Shown piece by piece: positions 9,601-17,205 of a stretch of DNA of 64,000 nucleotides. The stretch's first letter is position 1. Every line of letters begins with the position of its first letter. The notes beneath the pieces were generated by a model. That model had not been told where the DNA came from. It searched no databases and saw only the letters and a list, made by a program, of their open reading frames with translations. The stretch covers positions 124,001 through 188,000 of the forward strand of contig NZ_JAFLQZ010000001.1 in assembly GCF_017313265.1 (NCBI RefSeq), in the 5' to 3' direction. Both the position numbers and the translations under genes were made by a program. The stretch is from Hymenobacter telluris. Its GTDB lineage: Bacteria; Bacteroidota; Bacteroidia; Cytophagales; Hymenobacteraceae.

Positions 9601-10935
9601 GGTCAGGGTGGCATACTCCGTACCAACGTAGTAGCCGGTCTGGGCATCGGTGCCGCCTACTACCAGGTCGTTGTTGTTGGACACAATGCCGTTGCCAGTA
9701 GCCGAGGAGAAATACAAGGCGAAGTTGGTGCCGCTGCCCGAGCGGGTTACCTGCACCACGTTGTTACGGAACTCGGCAGCCAGCCCGGTGGTGTGATAAA
9801 ACCCGTACGCCGTGGAGGTGCCAGTAGTGGTTTGGTTGTCAATGCTGACAGTGTTGTGGTAGTAGCGGGCTGAACCCGAGGCGCCGTTGTAAAGGCCGTA
9901 CACTGTGCCACTGCCATCCAGGTTGTACACCAGGTTATTGATAATGAAGTTGGGGCTGTTGGCCACGGTGGCGGCGGTGCTGGTGGTCAGGTAGATGCCG
10001 TACGTGGCGGCAGTAGAGGCAGATGCTCCGCCAAAAGGCCGGTGAATTCGGTTCTTCTCTACGGCCGCGCCGCTGGTGCCAGCCCCTAGCGAAATACCGT
10101 AAAATGTGCTGACCGTAGTCCGGGTTGGGCGGCTGATATCATTGCCGATAACTTGCAGGCTACTGGTATAGTCAGCATCAATTCCATATAGATAGAAATT
10201 CTGCACCGTGTTGCCCTGAATAAGGTAGCCGTCCAGGATGTTAGTAGCATTGCCCACTACCTTAATGCCGTAGTAACCACCCTGAATGGTGTTGTTCTGT
10301 ACCGTGAGGTTACTGCCCGCGTTGCCGCCGGTGGTAAGCGAGGTAGCAGAGTTGTTGGCCACAATCCCCACAAAGTTGGTGGATGACGTGGACGACGTGC
10401 TGCTGGTAATAGTGCAGTTGTTGATGGTTACGTTGTCGGCGTCGTTGAGCACCTGCACGCCCCAGCCGTAGGTAGCGGTGCTGGTGCCGCCCACCGTGGC
10501 ATCCACCGCCAGGTTGCTGAGGGTCACGAAGTCGGCGCCGTTCAGCGTAATAACCGCCCGCTGCGCCGAGGTGCCCGACCCGAACTGAATGATACTGCCA
10601 CCCCCGTTGAACGTAACGCGGTTGGTGGCGCTGCTGCCTGCAAATTGGTTTAGCGTTATTTGTTCAGTGTAAGGTCCGCCGCTCACCGTAAACGTGACCG
10701 GGCCGCTCACACCGCTGGTATTCAAGGCATTTGCAGCGGCCGTGAAGCTGGCGTAGTTGGTACCGCTAGTAGGCTGCGCACTATTAATGGTATAAGCGCC
10801 AGAAAGCTGCGCCATTGCCATTGGGCTGGTAAGTAGCAGCAAGGCCACCAGCCAGTTTCTAAGGCCGAGTCTCAGGGTGATCCTCCGGCCTCGGCCAGCC
10901 TGGGAGGAGGTAAGCGTAAGAGTAGAGTTGTGCAT
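6643..10935 (-). CDS. Secreted right-handed beta-helix protein with T9SS sorting domain
   Basis: A 1430-residue exported protein. After an N-terminal signal (hydrophobic stretch LVALLLLTSPMAMA) it has two homologous halves, each opening with YTINSAQPTSGTN (about residues 43 and 623). Each half has parallel beta-helix repeats (NNTIQGGYYGIKV, VGNDISR) followed by a CARDB-like domain (SIDSP...LNNGG; about 510-620 and 1098-1205). Then comes a PPC-like region (about 1210-1345) with PRDVWFTFTA and YYVAVSGYG. The last 80 residues form a type A T9SS sorting domain (LSVFPNPSATGQL ... ATGLYTLRVQVAG ... RKVVLQ). It is probably carried to the cell surface or released. Beta-helices of this kind bind or cleave polysaccharide, but no catalytic triad is evident. 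A perfect terminator follows. Confidence 0.9.
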   Translation of the reverse strand: MHNSTLTLTSSQAGRGRRITLRLGLRNWLVALLLLTSPMAMAQLSGAYTINSAQPTSGTNYASFTAAANALNTSGVSGPVTFTVSGGPYTEQITLNQFAGSSATNRVTFNGGGSIIQFGSGTSAQRAVITLNGADFVTLSNLAVDATVGGTSTATYGWGVQVLNDADNVTINNCTITSSTSSTSSTNFVGIVANNSATSLTTGGNAGSNLTVQNNTIQGGYYGIKVVGNATNILDGYLIQGNTVQNFYLYGIDADYTSSLQVIGNDISRPTRTTVSTFYGISLGAGTSGAAVEKNRIHRPFGGASASTAATYGIYLTTSTAATVANSPNFIINNLVYNLDGSGTVYGLYNGASGSARYYHNTVSIDNQTTTGTSTAYGFYHTTGLAAEFRNNVVQVTRSGSGTNFALYFSSATGNGIVSNNNDLVVGGTDAQTGYYVGTEYATLTTWKTANNSAYDQNSVDADPQFVNVATGNLQPTASPLNNTATPLARVTQDITGAPRGTTPDIGAYEFSPVADDVAVVSIDSPTAPVLAGARPVTVTVLNNGGSVLNTVRLAYVLNGGTPVAQTFTLTGGLASGTSRALTFTTPANLVTGANTLTVTGSLPNGNPDTNASNNTQTVTLYTSLTGIYTINSAQPTSGTNFASFTDAATALNQSGVAAAVTFNVSGGPYTEQFSLSPISGASATNRVTFNGNGSTIRFGSSNTNQRAVVTLNGADYVTLDSLTIDATNAGSPGTYGWGLFITNQADNNIVRNCTITTSEASTSSFFAGVVVSGSATSATSGGNAANNLLLEGNTINGGYYGLTLMGTSTTTRSTGNIVRNNTIGNFYFYGVYAAYQADAQYVGNDISRLTRSGVSTFYGLYVYYNLGATVVGNRIHDPFTGTSASTSTMYGLYIYYSDGTAASPILVANNLIYNVNGGNITYGIYNYYSDYVDYYHNSVSLDDTSTGTAIRAYSQYAASNITLRNNIFSVTRPSSTAAYAVYVYYTAAAPPTMTSNYNDLYVGTGTNAYVGYYGTATTATSGGAATLTAWQVLNNSAFDQNSVSVDPRFRSSSDLRPSAANLNNTGTPTTLTRVPLDFAGVTRNNPPDIGAYEFSPSANDVELLSIDSPVTPATPGTNPVTVTIRNNGTVTLTSVTLSYALNGGTPQQQVFTALTLASGATQQLTFTQGVVAPSGPNTIVVTASLPNGGTDSDPSNNTKTATFNQPTPNNDEPCTAIALGTGSITGSNSGSSTSVQPGLLTAPSCSPASAPRDVWFTFTAASASRTLYLAGNPAGMVRVFSSPSCSAGPFTQVFCQGSNLSNTSVGTVNITGLTSGQLYYVAVSGYGSNDFTGAFTISTTPLSTRSSSNSAALSVFPNPSATGQLTLRLTELKGAGTVELVNALGQRVLAQPLAATGEQQLSTRGLATGLYTLRVQVAGQVLTRKVVLQ

Positions 10936-11584
10936 ACGGGGTGATGGGAAAGGTGAAAAAAACGGGAAGTAAGTAGCCGGATGGCGCTTATTGAAGGGCG
11001 GGACACACCATCTTGCTCAGCCATAGTTACATAAATAGTAGCCCATTTTCAGCATTAAATTGACATTAAACAGGAAAATGTGTAATGTTTTTGTATTATT
11101 AGATGAATTATTATCGTGCTATATAAGTGGCTATTCGCCGCACAGCAAGCGGCTCAAAGAGGATAATATATAGCTAACGGTATGCTGTGGCCACTGCCAG
11201 GCAATGCCGCCTGATAGCACACGCATGCGCCTGTACGCAGCCCCAAAGCCCAACGCCAAGGCCGCCTTAGTGCAATCTGCTGCTAACCAAAAAGGAGGTG
11301 AGAACAAGCATCACCAACGGCATTTGCCGCCTATCCAAAAGCCGGATGCCCGCACACTGCTTGAAATGGCAACGGCAACCACATAAGCTGCCCATAGGTA
11401 GCCCTGAATTCAACCACAGGCACGGCGCAAAAAACCGTCGGCAACGTATGTTGGAGCGGCCAAGTGCAGCATACCGGGAAACATGACGCAATTCCATGAA
11501 CCACGTATTCCTGCACGAAGTCTGGTTGGCCTGAGAGCCGGCAAGCCTTAGCAGCAGTTGAGGTAAGCCTGCGTGTTGTGCAGG
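10936..11584. other. 649-bp intergenic region without a supported gene
   Basis: The stretch 11030-11180 is visibly A+T-rich compared with its surroundings and probably holds the promoter of the large minus-strand gene, but I see no exact TAnnTTTG box on that strand. Short overlapping frames between 11200 and 11500 have no start context, no recognisable protein and unfavourable codon use. A small hairpin (AAGCCTGC at 11565, GCAGGCT at 11580) spans the stop of the KTSC gene. Confidence 0.5.
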
Positions 11585-11803
11585 CTACTTGCGCACCTGT
11601 TCACGCCCGTAGCCACCCCGTTCTATCACCTGCTCTACAAACATAGCTTTGCCCGGCACTGCCAGCAGTGCCTGATACACCGGTTCGGCAACACCTGTAT
11701 AGCGCACAATGCTGCCGTTGCGCCACTCTATTTCCAAGGTTAGCGTAGCCGCATCGTAACCAACAGATTTCAGGGAAGTGGAACGAACCGGCCGCCGCTG
11801 CAT
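11585..11803 (-). CDS. KTSC domain-containing protein
   Basis: A 72-residue protein consisting almost entirely of a KTSC domain: VRSTSLKSVGYDAATLTLEIEWRNG at the N-terminal side, then IVRYTGVAEPVYQALLAVPG and GYGREQV at the end. KTSC domains are small, widespread, sometimes fused to nucleic-acid enzymes, and of unknown molecular role. Length is usual for stand-alone members. It is 105 bp downstream of ruvC on the opposite side of a gap and may be an independent gene. Confidence 0.85.
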   Translation of the reverse strand: MQRRPVRSTSLKSVGYDAATLTLEIEWRNGSIVRYTGVAEPVYQALLAVPGKAMFVEQVIERGGYGREQVRK

Positions 11804-11908
11804 AGAACGAATGGTACGATGTATACTGTTGTGCTTGCTAATTGGACAATAAAAAGGCGGCCGATTTAAGCGCCTCCATCTGCATGTACAGCCGCAAACG
11901 TTGACGCG

Positions 11909-12532
11909 TTATTTGGAGGTGGCCTTCTTTTTTTTGCCGGCCACCGGCCCCGCTACTTTGTCTGGATTATCAGCCAGAAACTTGCCCCAGCTTTTGCCGC
12001 CGGCCTTTTGGTTGTTGCCTTTCTGGTAGTGGTGGCAGAGAGCCACGGCCAGGGCGTCGGTAGCATCCAGAAACTTGGACGCCTCGGCAATGGGCGGCAG
12101 CGTAAGCGTCTGGCGCAGCATGTGGGCCACCTGCTCCTTGGTAGCCGTGCCCGTCCCCGTCACCGACTGCTTTACTTTGGTAGGCGCATACTCCACGTAC
12201 GGAATCTGGCGGGAAAGGCAGGCGGCAATGGCCATGCCCTGCGCCCGGCCCAGTTTCAGCATGCTCTGTACGTTCACGCCGTAGAAGGGCGCTTCAATGG
12301 CCAATTCGTCGGGCAGAAATTCATCAATCAGCTCCAACATCCGCTCGAATATCTTCTTCAGCTTCAGGGCGTGGTTCGAGCCCATCTTCTGCATGTCAAT
12401 CACATCATAGCGCAGCACCTTCACGCGCTGGCCCTGCACCTCAATCAGGGCGTAGCCCATAATATTGGTACCAGGGTCGACGCCCATAATAATCTTGGGC
12501 AGTAAATCGGTGGGAGCGAGGGGCAGAATCAT
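11909..12532 (-). CDS. ruvC: Crossover junction endodeoxyribonuclease RuvC
   Basis: A 207-residue RNase H-fold nuclease that resolves Holliday junctions with RuvAB. The four acidic catalytic residues can be placed: Asp in IIMGVDPGT, Glu in LAIEAPFYG, and the paired Asp in LDATDALAVALCHH. The core matches RuvC in length, with a basic, lysine-rich tail of about 35 residues (ending GKKKKATSK) that is longer than in Proteobacteria and could add DNA affinity. The gene starts 42 bp from the divergent flippase-like gene. ruvA and ruvB are not in the window. Confidence 0.95.
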   Translation of the reverse strand: MILPLAPTDLLPKIIMGVDPGTNIMGYALIEVQGQRVKVLRYDVIDMQKMGSNHALKLKKIFERMLELIDEFLPDELAIEAPFYGVNVQSMLKLGRAQGMAIAACLSRQIPYVEYAPTKVKQSVTGTGTATKEQVAHMLRQTLTLPPIAEASKFLDATDALAVALCHHYQKGNNQKAGGKSWGKFLADNPDKVAGPVAGKKKKATSK

Positions 12533-12574
12533 GAGCGGTAACGGATAGGGGGAGAGAATAGGAAGGCGGCGGTT

Positions 12575-13690
12575 GTGCGTAGTGTAGGTAAATTGCCGAC
12601 GCTAACCGCTCTTGCTGCTGCCATCTTGCCCGACCACCTTCTACAAAACTACGCTGAAAAGCCGGAACGCACCACGCGCCGCAAGTGGCTGGTGATAGGG
12701 GGCAAGCTCCTGATAACCCTGCTCACGCTGGGGCTGCTCTGGTATTCGGTGGTGGCCGACGCGGCTACAGCGGCAGCCTGGCGCCGGCTGCTCACGTCCA
12801 CGCTTACCGGGGAAGGGCGCATGCCGGTGCTGCTGGCCCTGGCGCTGGTGCCCGTCAACTGGGGCGTGGAAGCCTGGAAGTGGTGGCGGCTGGCTCGGCA
12901 CTTAGAACCCGTTTCGTTCCGGCGTAGTTTCCGGGCGGTGCTGGTGGGCCTCACGTTGGGCTTCGTCACCCCCAACCGCGTAGGCGACTACGCCGGCCGC
13001 ATCATCGAGCTTCAACACCGCCGCCTCGATGCGCTGGGCGCCGTGTTCCTGGGCCGCTACGGCCAGCTGGTGGTTACGGTGCTGGCCGGCACGGCGGGCC
13101 TGGTGTACTTCCTGCTGACCTTTTACCTGCGCGATTATCCGGCCACCGGGCTGGGCGTGGTGGTGGCCGCGGTGCTGGTAAATGCCGGCGTGCTGCTGCC
13201 GCTGTATCGCTCCCGGCTGCTGCTGGCCGTGCTCATGGCCGTGCCGCCGCTGCGCCGCTTCCGCCGGTTTCTGGCCGTCATGCCCACCTATCCAGCCCGC
13301 GCCATTCACGTGGTACTGGCGCTGTCGGGGCTGCGGTACGTGGTGTTTTGCGCGCAGTTTGGGTTGTTGCTGCGCGCTTACGGCGCCCACGCGCCATTGG
13401 GGCCGGGGGCTGCCGCTATTGCCGGCACGTTTCTGCTGAAGTCGTTGGTGCCCTCGCTCAATGCCCTGGCCGATGTAGGAGTGCGGGAGTTGTCGGCCAC
13501 GCATTTGTTTGGTTTGCTTGGTGAGCCAATGTTGCCGGTGCTCAGTGCCAGCCTGAGCTTGTGGGTGCTGAACATTGCACTGCCCAGCGCCGCCGGGCTG
13601 GGTTTTGTGCTGCGCCTGAAAGTCTTCCGCAAAAAGCAACCAGCTCTTGCCCGCCCGGCCCCGGCCCCCGAATCTTCCGCTGCCTCATGA
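12575..13690 (+). CDS. Lysylphosphatidylglycerol synthase TM-region/flippase-like membrane protein
   Basis: An integral membrane protein of up to 371 residues with about eight hydrophobic segments. The motif GFVTPNRVGDYAGRIIEL (about residues 129-146) is the hallmark of the LPG_synthase_TM (UPF0104) family, which includes lipid flippase-like proteins. There is no C-terminal aminoacyl-transferase domain, so it is not a full MprF. The start is uncertain: the frame begins with GTG at 12575 and no ATG is near. Its stop overlaps the next gene by 4 bp (ATGA), indicating translational coupling to the GT2 glycosyltransferase. A joint role in moving or modifying a lipid-linked glycan is an inference. 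Confidence 0.8.
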   Translation: MRSVGKLPTLTALAAAILPDHLLQNYAEKPERTTRRKWLVIGGKLLITLLTLGLLWYSVVADAATAAAWRRLLTSTLTGEGRMPVLLALALVPVNWGVEAWKWWRLARHLEPVSFRRSFRAVLVGLTLGFVTPNRVGDYAGRIIELQHRRLDALGAVFLGRYGQLVVTVLAGTAGLVYFLLTFYLRDYPATGLGVVVAAVLVNAGVLLPLYRSRLLLAVLMAVPPLRRFRRFLAVMPTYPARAIHVVLALSGLRYVVFCAQFGLLLRAYGAHAPLGPGAAAIAGTFLLKSLVPSLNALADVGVRELSATHLFGLLGEPMLPVLSASLSLWVLNIALPSAAGLGFVLRLKVFRKKQPALARPAPAPESSAAS

Positions 13691-14916
13691 AAAGCACTCT
13701 TATCGGCCTGTTGCTGCTAGCCGCGCCAGCCGCTTATGCGCTCCGGATGCTGCAATTCCGCCGGGCATGGACCTCACCCCCTAGCCCCCTCTCCTCAGGA
13801 GAGGGGGAACTAGACTTAATATCTAGCTCTATTGAATTAGAAGCTAGTTCTCCCTCTCCTGAGGAGAGGGGGCCAGGGGGGGAGGTCAACCGGGAGGTTC
13901 AACCACAGCTCTCCGTACTAATAGCCGCCCGCAACGAAGCCACTAACCTGCCGTTGCTGCTGGCTGACTTGCAGGCGCAGCACCTACCGGCCACCGCTTT
14001 CGAGGTTATCGTCATCGACGACCATTCCACCGACGATACGGCGGCCCTAGTAACTGACGCGGCCCGCACCAGTGCCTTCCGGCTACGCCTATTGCGGTTG
14101 GCCGACTTGCCTGGTCCCGCCCGAACCGGTAAAAAAGCCGCCTTGCAAGCCGCCATTGCCGTGGCCCAAGCCCCGTGGATTGTTTGCACCGATGCCGACT
14201 GCCGCGTGCAACCCCACTGGCTGGCCACCCACCAGCAAGCCCACGACCCGGCGGCCCATTTCGTAAGTGGCCCCGTGTTGCTTACCGGGCAGGGCGTGCT
14301 GGCCGAGCTGCAAGGGCTGGAACTGGCTGGGCTGGTGGCCAGCGGCGCGGCGGGTATCCTGCTGGGAGCCCCCACCATGTGCAACGGCGCCAACCTCAGC
14401 TACCGCCGGGCCAGTTTCCACGCGGTAGGCGGCTACGCCGGCAACGCCCAAGTAGCCAGCGGCGACGACGAGTTTCTGCTGCACAAGCTGCACGCGGCGT
14501 TTCCGGCAGGCATTCGTTTCCTGCAAACCCCGCTGGCCACGGTGCGTACCGCTGCCCAGCCCACGGTGCGGCAGCTGCTACGGCAGCGGGTGCGGTGGGC
14601 CAGCAAGTGGCAGCACTACCAAGCCGCTGCTCCCCGCCAACTGGCTGTGCTGGTGCTGGCGGCCAACGTAGCCTTGGCCGGTGGAACTGTGGCCCTGCTG
14701 GCACAGCCCGCTCTGGCGCCCTGGGTGGCCGCCGCCTGGACCGTTAAGCTAGGGGCCGATGTGCTATTTCTGACGCCGGTACTGCGGTTTTTCCGGCGGC
14801 AGCGCTGGCTGGCCTGGGTGCCGGTGCTGCAACTGGCGTATGCGCCGTATGCGCTGCTGGTGGGCTTGGCGGGCCTGCGCGGCGGCTACGAGTGGAAGGG
14901 CCGGCAGCTGCGGTAG
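13687..14916 (+). CDS. Glycosyltransferase family 2 membrane protein
   Basis: A 409-residue processive-type GT2. An N-terminal membrane helix is followed by the catalytic domain: LSVLIAARNEATN, VIVIDDHSTDDTA, the metal-binding DAD in IVCTDADCR, the acceptor Asp in SGDDEFLLH, and RQRVRW, corresponding to QxxRW. At least three C-terminal membrane segments follow. The ATG at 13687 overlaps the stop of the upstream membrane protein. Between the first helix and the catalytic domain, residues about 29-67 are encoded by a 116-bp palindromic element, translated in frame. The polymer made is unknown; a second GT2 of similar build lies at 25.7 kb. Confidence 0.88.
   Translation: MKSTLIGLLLLAAPAAYALRMLQFRRAWTSPPSPLSSGEGELDLISSSIELEASSPSPEERGPGGEVNREVQPQLSVLIAARNEATNLPLLLADLQAQHLPATAFEVIVIDDHSTDDTAALVTDAARTSAFRLRLLRLADLPGPARTGKKAALQAAIAVAQAPWIVCTDADCRVQPHWLATHQQAHDPAAHFVSGPVLLTGQGVLAELQGLELAGLVASGAAGILLGAPTMCNGANLSYRRASFHAVGGYAGNAQVASGDDEFLLHKLHAAFPAGIRFLQTPLATVRTAAQPTVRQLLRQRVRWASKWQHYQAAAPRQLAVLVLAANVALAGGTVALLAQPALAPWVAAAWTVKLGADVLFLTPVLRFFRRQRWLAWVPVLQLAYAPYALLVGLAGLRGGYEWKGRQLR
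13771..13886. repeat. 116-bp palindromic repeat element inserted in frame in a gene
   Basis: Inverted arms of 44 bp at 13771-13814 and 13843-13886 match with about four mismatches. Each arm contains its own shorter palindrome, CCCTCTCCT followed by AGGAGAGGG. The element looks like a small non-autonomous REP/MITE-type repeat. It lies in the linker between the first membrane helix and the catalytic domain of the GT2 gene, where all its codons are open (residues rich in Ser, Pro, Glu and Gly). No second copy is seen in the window. Confidence 0.8.
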
Positions 14917-14946
14917 TTGCTACCGGTAGCCGCCCGCTGGTAGCAA
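14917..14946 (+). terminator. Hairpin after the GT2 gene
   Basis: An 8-bp stem (TTGCTACC with GGTAGCAA) begins directly after the stop codon and is followed by an A-rich rather than T-rich stretch. It is a possible terminator of the flippase-like/GT2 unit. Confidence 0.45.
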
Positions 14947-15036
14947 AGAAATAAAAAGGTGGAAATAATAGGGATGCTGGCGTTTGGCAACTACTTTTTC
15001 CGGTAAGTCGAACAGTTACCATCTACTCTCTGTGCT

Positions 15037-15591
15037 ATGTCTAATTTCAGCCTGAAAATGATGCTTCCCCTGTTGGTCGTGGTGTTGGTATTTACTATGG
15101 GCGGGATATTCTTCGCCGCCACTGGTCTGGTTACTCCTCTTGCCGATGCGGATGCGGCCCGAGCCGCCACCGATAAACTGGCGCTGGCTGAACAATCATT
15201 GTGTGCAGGCTCCGGAGGGGATAGCACTATCCAGTCTTTAGAAAATCGACCTCCTGTTTCTCCTGAACAAGCTGTAGCTATTGCCGCTGGCGACGCCCTT
15301 TTCAAAGGCAACTGCGCCCAATGCCACGCTGTGAATGATGTGGTGGTAGGGCCGGCGCTGGCTGGCTTGCACAAGCGCCGCCCGGTTTCCTGGCTGATTC
15401 CCTGGATCAAGAACTCCAGCAAAGTGGTAGCCAGTGGCGACGAGTACGCTGTGAAGCTATTCAACCAGTACCAGAAGCAGCAAATGCCCAGCTTCGCCCT
15501 CTCCGATCAGGAAATCCGTCAGATTCTCGCTTATCTGGAAGTTGAAAGCAATTCCGGCATGACTAAAACTTCTGCGGTTGCCCTCAACTAG
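15037..15591 (+). CDS. Membrane-anchored cytochrome c
   Basis: A 184-residue protein with an N-terminal hydrophobic segment (residues 7-30) that acts as anchor or signal. A class I cytochrome c domain has the haem attachment motif CAQCH at residues 93-97 and a likely distal ligand Met150 in QQMPSFA. VGPALAGLHKRRP after the haem site is typical of the family. It acts in the periplasm in electron transfer. The partner is not evident: the adjacent genes encode a small DNA-binding-like protein and a transporter permease. Confidence 0.88.
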   Translation: MSNFSLKMMLPLLVVVLVFTMGGIFFAATGLVTPLADADAARAATDKLALAEQSLCAGSGGDSTIQSLENRPPVSPEQAVAIAAGDALFKGNCAQCHAVNDVVVGPALAGLHKRRPVSWLIPWIKNSSKVVASGDEYAVKLFNQYQKQQMPSFALSDQEIRQILAYLEVESNSGMTKTSAVALN

Positions 15592-15633
15592 CCATCGTGC
15601 GCCCGGCAGGCCGCTAATCCGGCCGGTGCGCGC

Positions 15634-15641
15634 TACCTTTG
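15634..15641 (+). promoter_or_regulatory. Bacteroidota -7 promoter element TACCTTTG
   Basis: An exact match to TAnnTTTG, 16-25 bp upstream of the possible starts of the 88-residue protein and downstream of the cytochrome stop. Confidence 0.6.
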
Positions 15642-15657
15642 CCTGTACTCCCCGTTC

Positions 15658-15924
15658 TTGTTACCCGTGACTGACCCCGAATTCGACATTCTCGACGAAC
15701 TGTATTTCGTCACTTCTTTTCGTGATTTACTCCAGAAAACCGGCCTTTCGGAAGTGGCTCTGAAACAGGGGCTGCGTGGCTTGCTGGAACAGGGCCTCGT
15801 CCGCAGCTTCTGGCCCGACCCCGACACCGAGCTGGCCTACGAGGAAAGCTCGTTCGGCGCCATCAGCCAAGACTGCTACTATCTGGCCTCCAAAGAAGGT
15901 CTGCTTCAGCATAATACCCGCTAG
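15658..15924 (+). CDS. Small conserved hypothetical protein, winged-helix-like
   Basis: An 88-residue protein with no signal or membrane segment. The central part FRDLLQKTGLSEVALKQGLRGLLEQGLVRSF alternates helices in a manner resembling a winged helix-turn-helix, and YYLASKEGLLQHNTR resembles the end of such a domain. I do not recognise a named family. The start may be TTG at 15658 or GTG at 15667; no ATG is available. A -7 promoter box lies just upstream, and the next gene begins 2 bp after the stop, so the pair probably forms an operon with the ABC permease. Confidence 0.6.
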   Translation: MLPVTDPEFDILDELYFVTSFRDLLQKTGLSEVALKQGLRGLLEQGLVRSFWPDPDTELAYEESSFGAISQDCYYLASKEGLLQHNTR

Positions 15925-15926
15925 CA

Positions 15927-17117
15927 GTGGCGGGGGGCGTTATATCGGGGCAGCCAAGCGCCGCGGCCATTGCCCGGCCGCCGGGCTACTACGTGCGCCA
16001 GCGCCTGCTCCAGAACCGGCCGGCAATGGCGGGGCTGGGCTTTATTGTGCTATGCACGTTGATAGCCGTACTCGGCTACTGGGTACTGCCCGATAATTCG
16101 CCGAACGCCAACAACAGCCTCGTGCAGTTGCAAAAGGAGCCGCCCGGCTTCCAGGCCACCATCCTGCGTCTGCCGCTCCCCGAAGCCGCCCGCTCTTCCG
16201 CCGCCGACAACCCCTTAACCACCTGGCTGCACGGCCGGGCGCCCCGCTACCAAGAGGTGCCCATCAGCAGCTACCGTTTCGTGGGCGACTCGCTCTTCAC
16301 CGAGCCCTACCGCAACCATTCCGCCCTGGCTGACCAGCCCCGCCGCTATGCGCTAACCACGCTAGCTGGCCGGGCCGGCTCCGCTGCTGAGTTGCGCCAA
16401 GCGGTAGAGCAAGCGCAACTTATCAAGCGCACGTACTGGCTGGGCACCGACAAAGCCGGCCGCGACGAGCTGAGTCGTTTGTTGCTTGGTACGCGTATCT
16501 CGCTGGGAATCGGGCTGGTAGCCGTGCTGATTTCGCTGGTGCTGGGCATGACCATTGGCGCAGTGGCCGGCTACGTGGGCGGCTGGCTCGACAGCCTGTT
16601 GCTGGGTCTGATGACCGTGGTGTGGAGCATTCCGGGCATCATGCTGGTTATTGCCATTTCGTTGGCCCTGGATTCCAAAGGCGTCTGGACGTCCTTCGTG
16701 GCGGTGGGCCTGACCATGTGGGTGGATGTAGCCCGCGTAGTGCGCGGCCAGATGCTGAGCCTGCGCGAAAAAACCTTTGTGGAAGCCGGCCGGGTACTAG
16801 GCTTGCCCCAGAGCCGCCTGATTGCCCGCCACTTATTGCCCAACATGACCGGGCCGCTGATTGTCATTGCAACCAGTAATTTTGCGGCGGCTATATTGCT
16901 CGAAGCAGGGCTGAGCTTTTTGGGGTTGGGCGTGCAGCCACCGGCCCCATCGTGGGGGCTGATGGTGAACGAGGGGTTCCAGCTACTGGGTACCGAAGCC
17001 GGCTTGTGGCTCACGCTGCTGCCAGGCTTAGCCATCAGCTTGCTGGTGCTCAGCTTCAACCTGCTCGGTAATGGCCTCCGCGACGCCTACGACCCGAAAA
17101 CGCCCTTGAATAGCTAA
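15927..17117 (+). CDS. ABC transporter permease, OppC/DppC type
   Basis: A 396-residue inner-membrane permease of the peptide/nickel uptake family. The N-terminal segment RQRLLQNRPAMAGLGFIVL is the OppC_N-type first helix. A periplasmic loop of about 150 residues follows, then the binding-protein-dependent transport domain (about 185-390) with GRDELSRLLLGTRISLGIGL and the EAA-like loop EAGRVLGLPQSRLIARHLLPN that docks the ATPase. The start is GTG at 15927. The partner permease, ATPase and binding protein are not in the window. Confidence 0.9.
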   Translation: MAGGVISGQPSAAAIARPPGYYVRQRLLQNRPAMAGLGFIVLCTLIAVLGYWVLPDNSPNANNSLVQLQKEPPGFQATILRLPLPEAARSSAADNPLTTWLHGRAPRYQEVPISSYRFVGDSLFTEPYRNHSALADQPRRYALTTLAGRAGSAAELRQAVEQAQLIKRTYWLGTDKAGRDELSRLLLGTRISLGIGLVAVLISLVLGMTIGAVAGYVGGWLDSLLLGLMTVVWSIPGIMLVIAISLALDSKGVWTSFVAVGLTMWVDVARVVRGQMLSLREKTFVEAGRVLGLPQSRLIARHLLPNMTGPLIVIATSNFAAAILLEAGLSFLGLGVQPPAPSWGLMVNEGFQLLGTEAGLWLTLLPGLAISLLVLSFNLLGNGLRDAYDPKTPLNS

Positions 17118-17203
17118 ATGGCTGACTTAACAAATGGTTGGTCATTCAACCAGATAACAGAGCAAGCAACCATTTAGCCATTCAATAATTCAACAAGCAA
17201 ACT
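17118..17203. repeat. Heptad-type inverted repeat (site A)
   Basis: The gap between the permease and phosphatase genes is built of degenerate 7-nt units. The unit pair AATGGCT and AAATGGT appears in the reverse complement of the right half, and AATGGCT and AAATGGT-like units also occur on the left, so the strand can fold back on itself. No other signal is visible. Confidence 0.5.
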
Positions 17204-17205
17204 AT

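Noticed and set aside
11267-11516. Overlapping short frames on both strands in the 649-bp gap
   Set aside because: Cys- and Arg-rich translations without family, start context or codon bias.
12575-13690. Interpretation as full MprF (lysyl-phosphatidylglycerol synthase)
   Set aside because: Only the membrane region is present; the C-terminal aminoacyl-transferase domain is absent.
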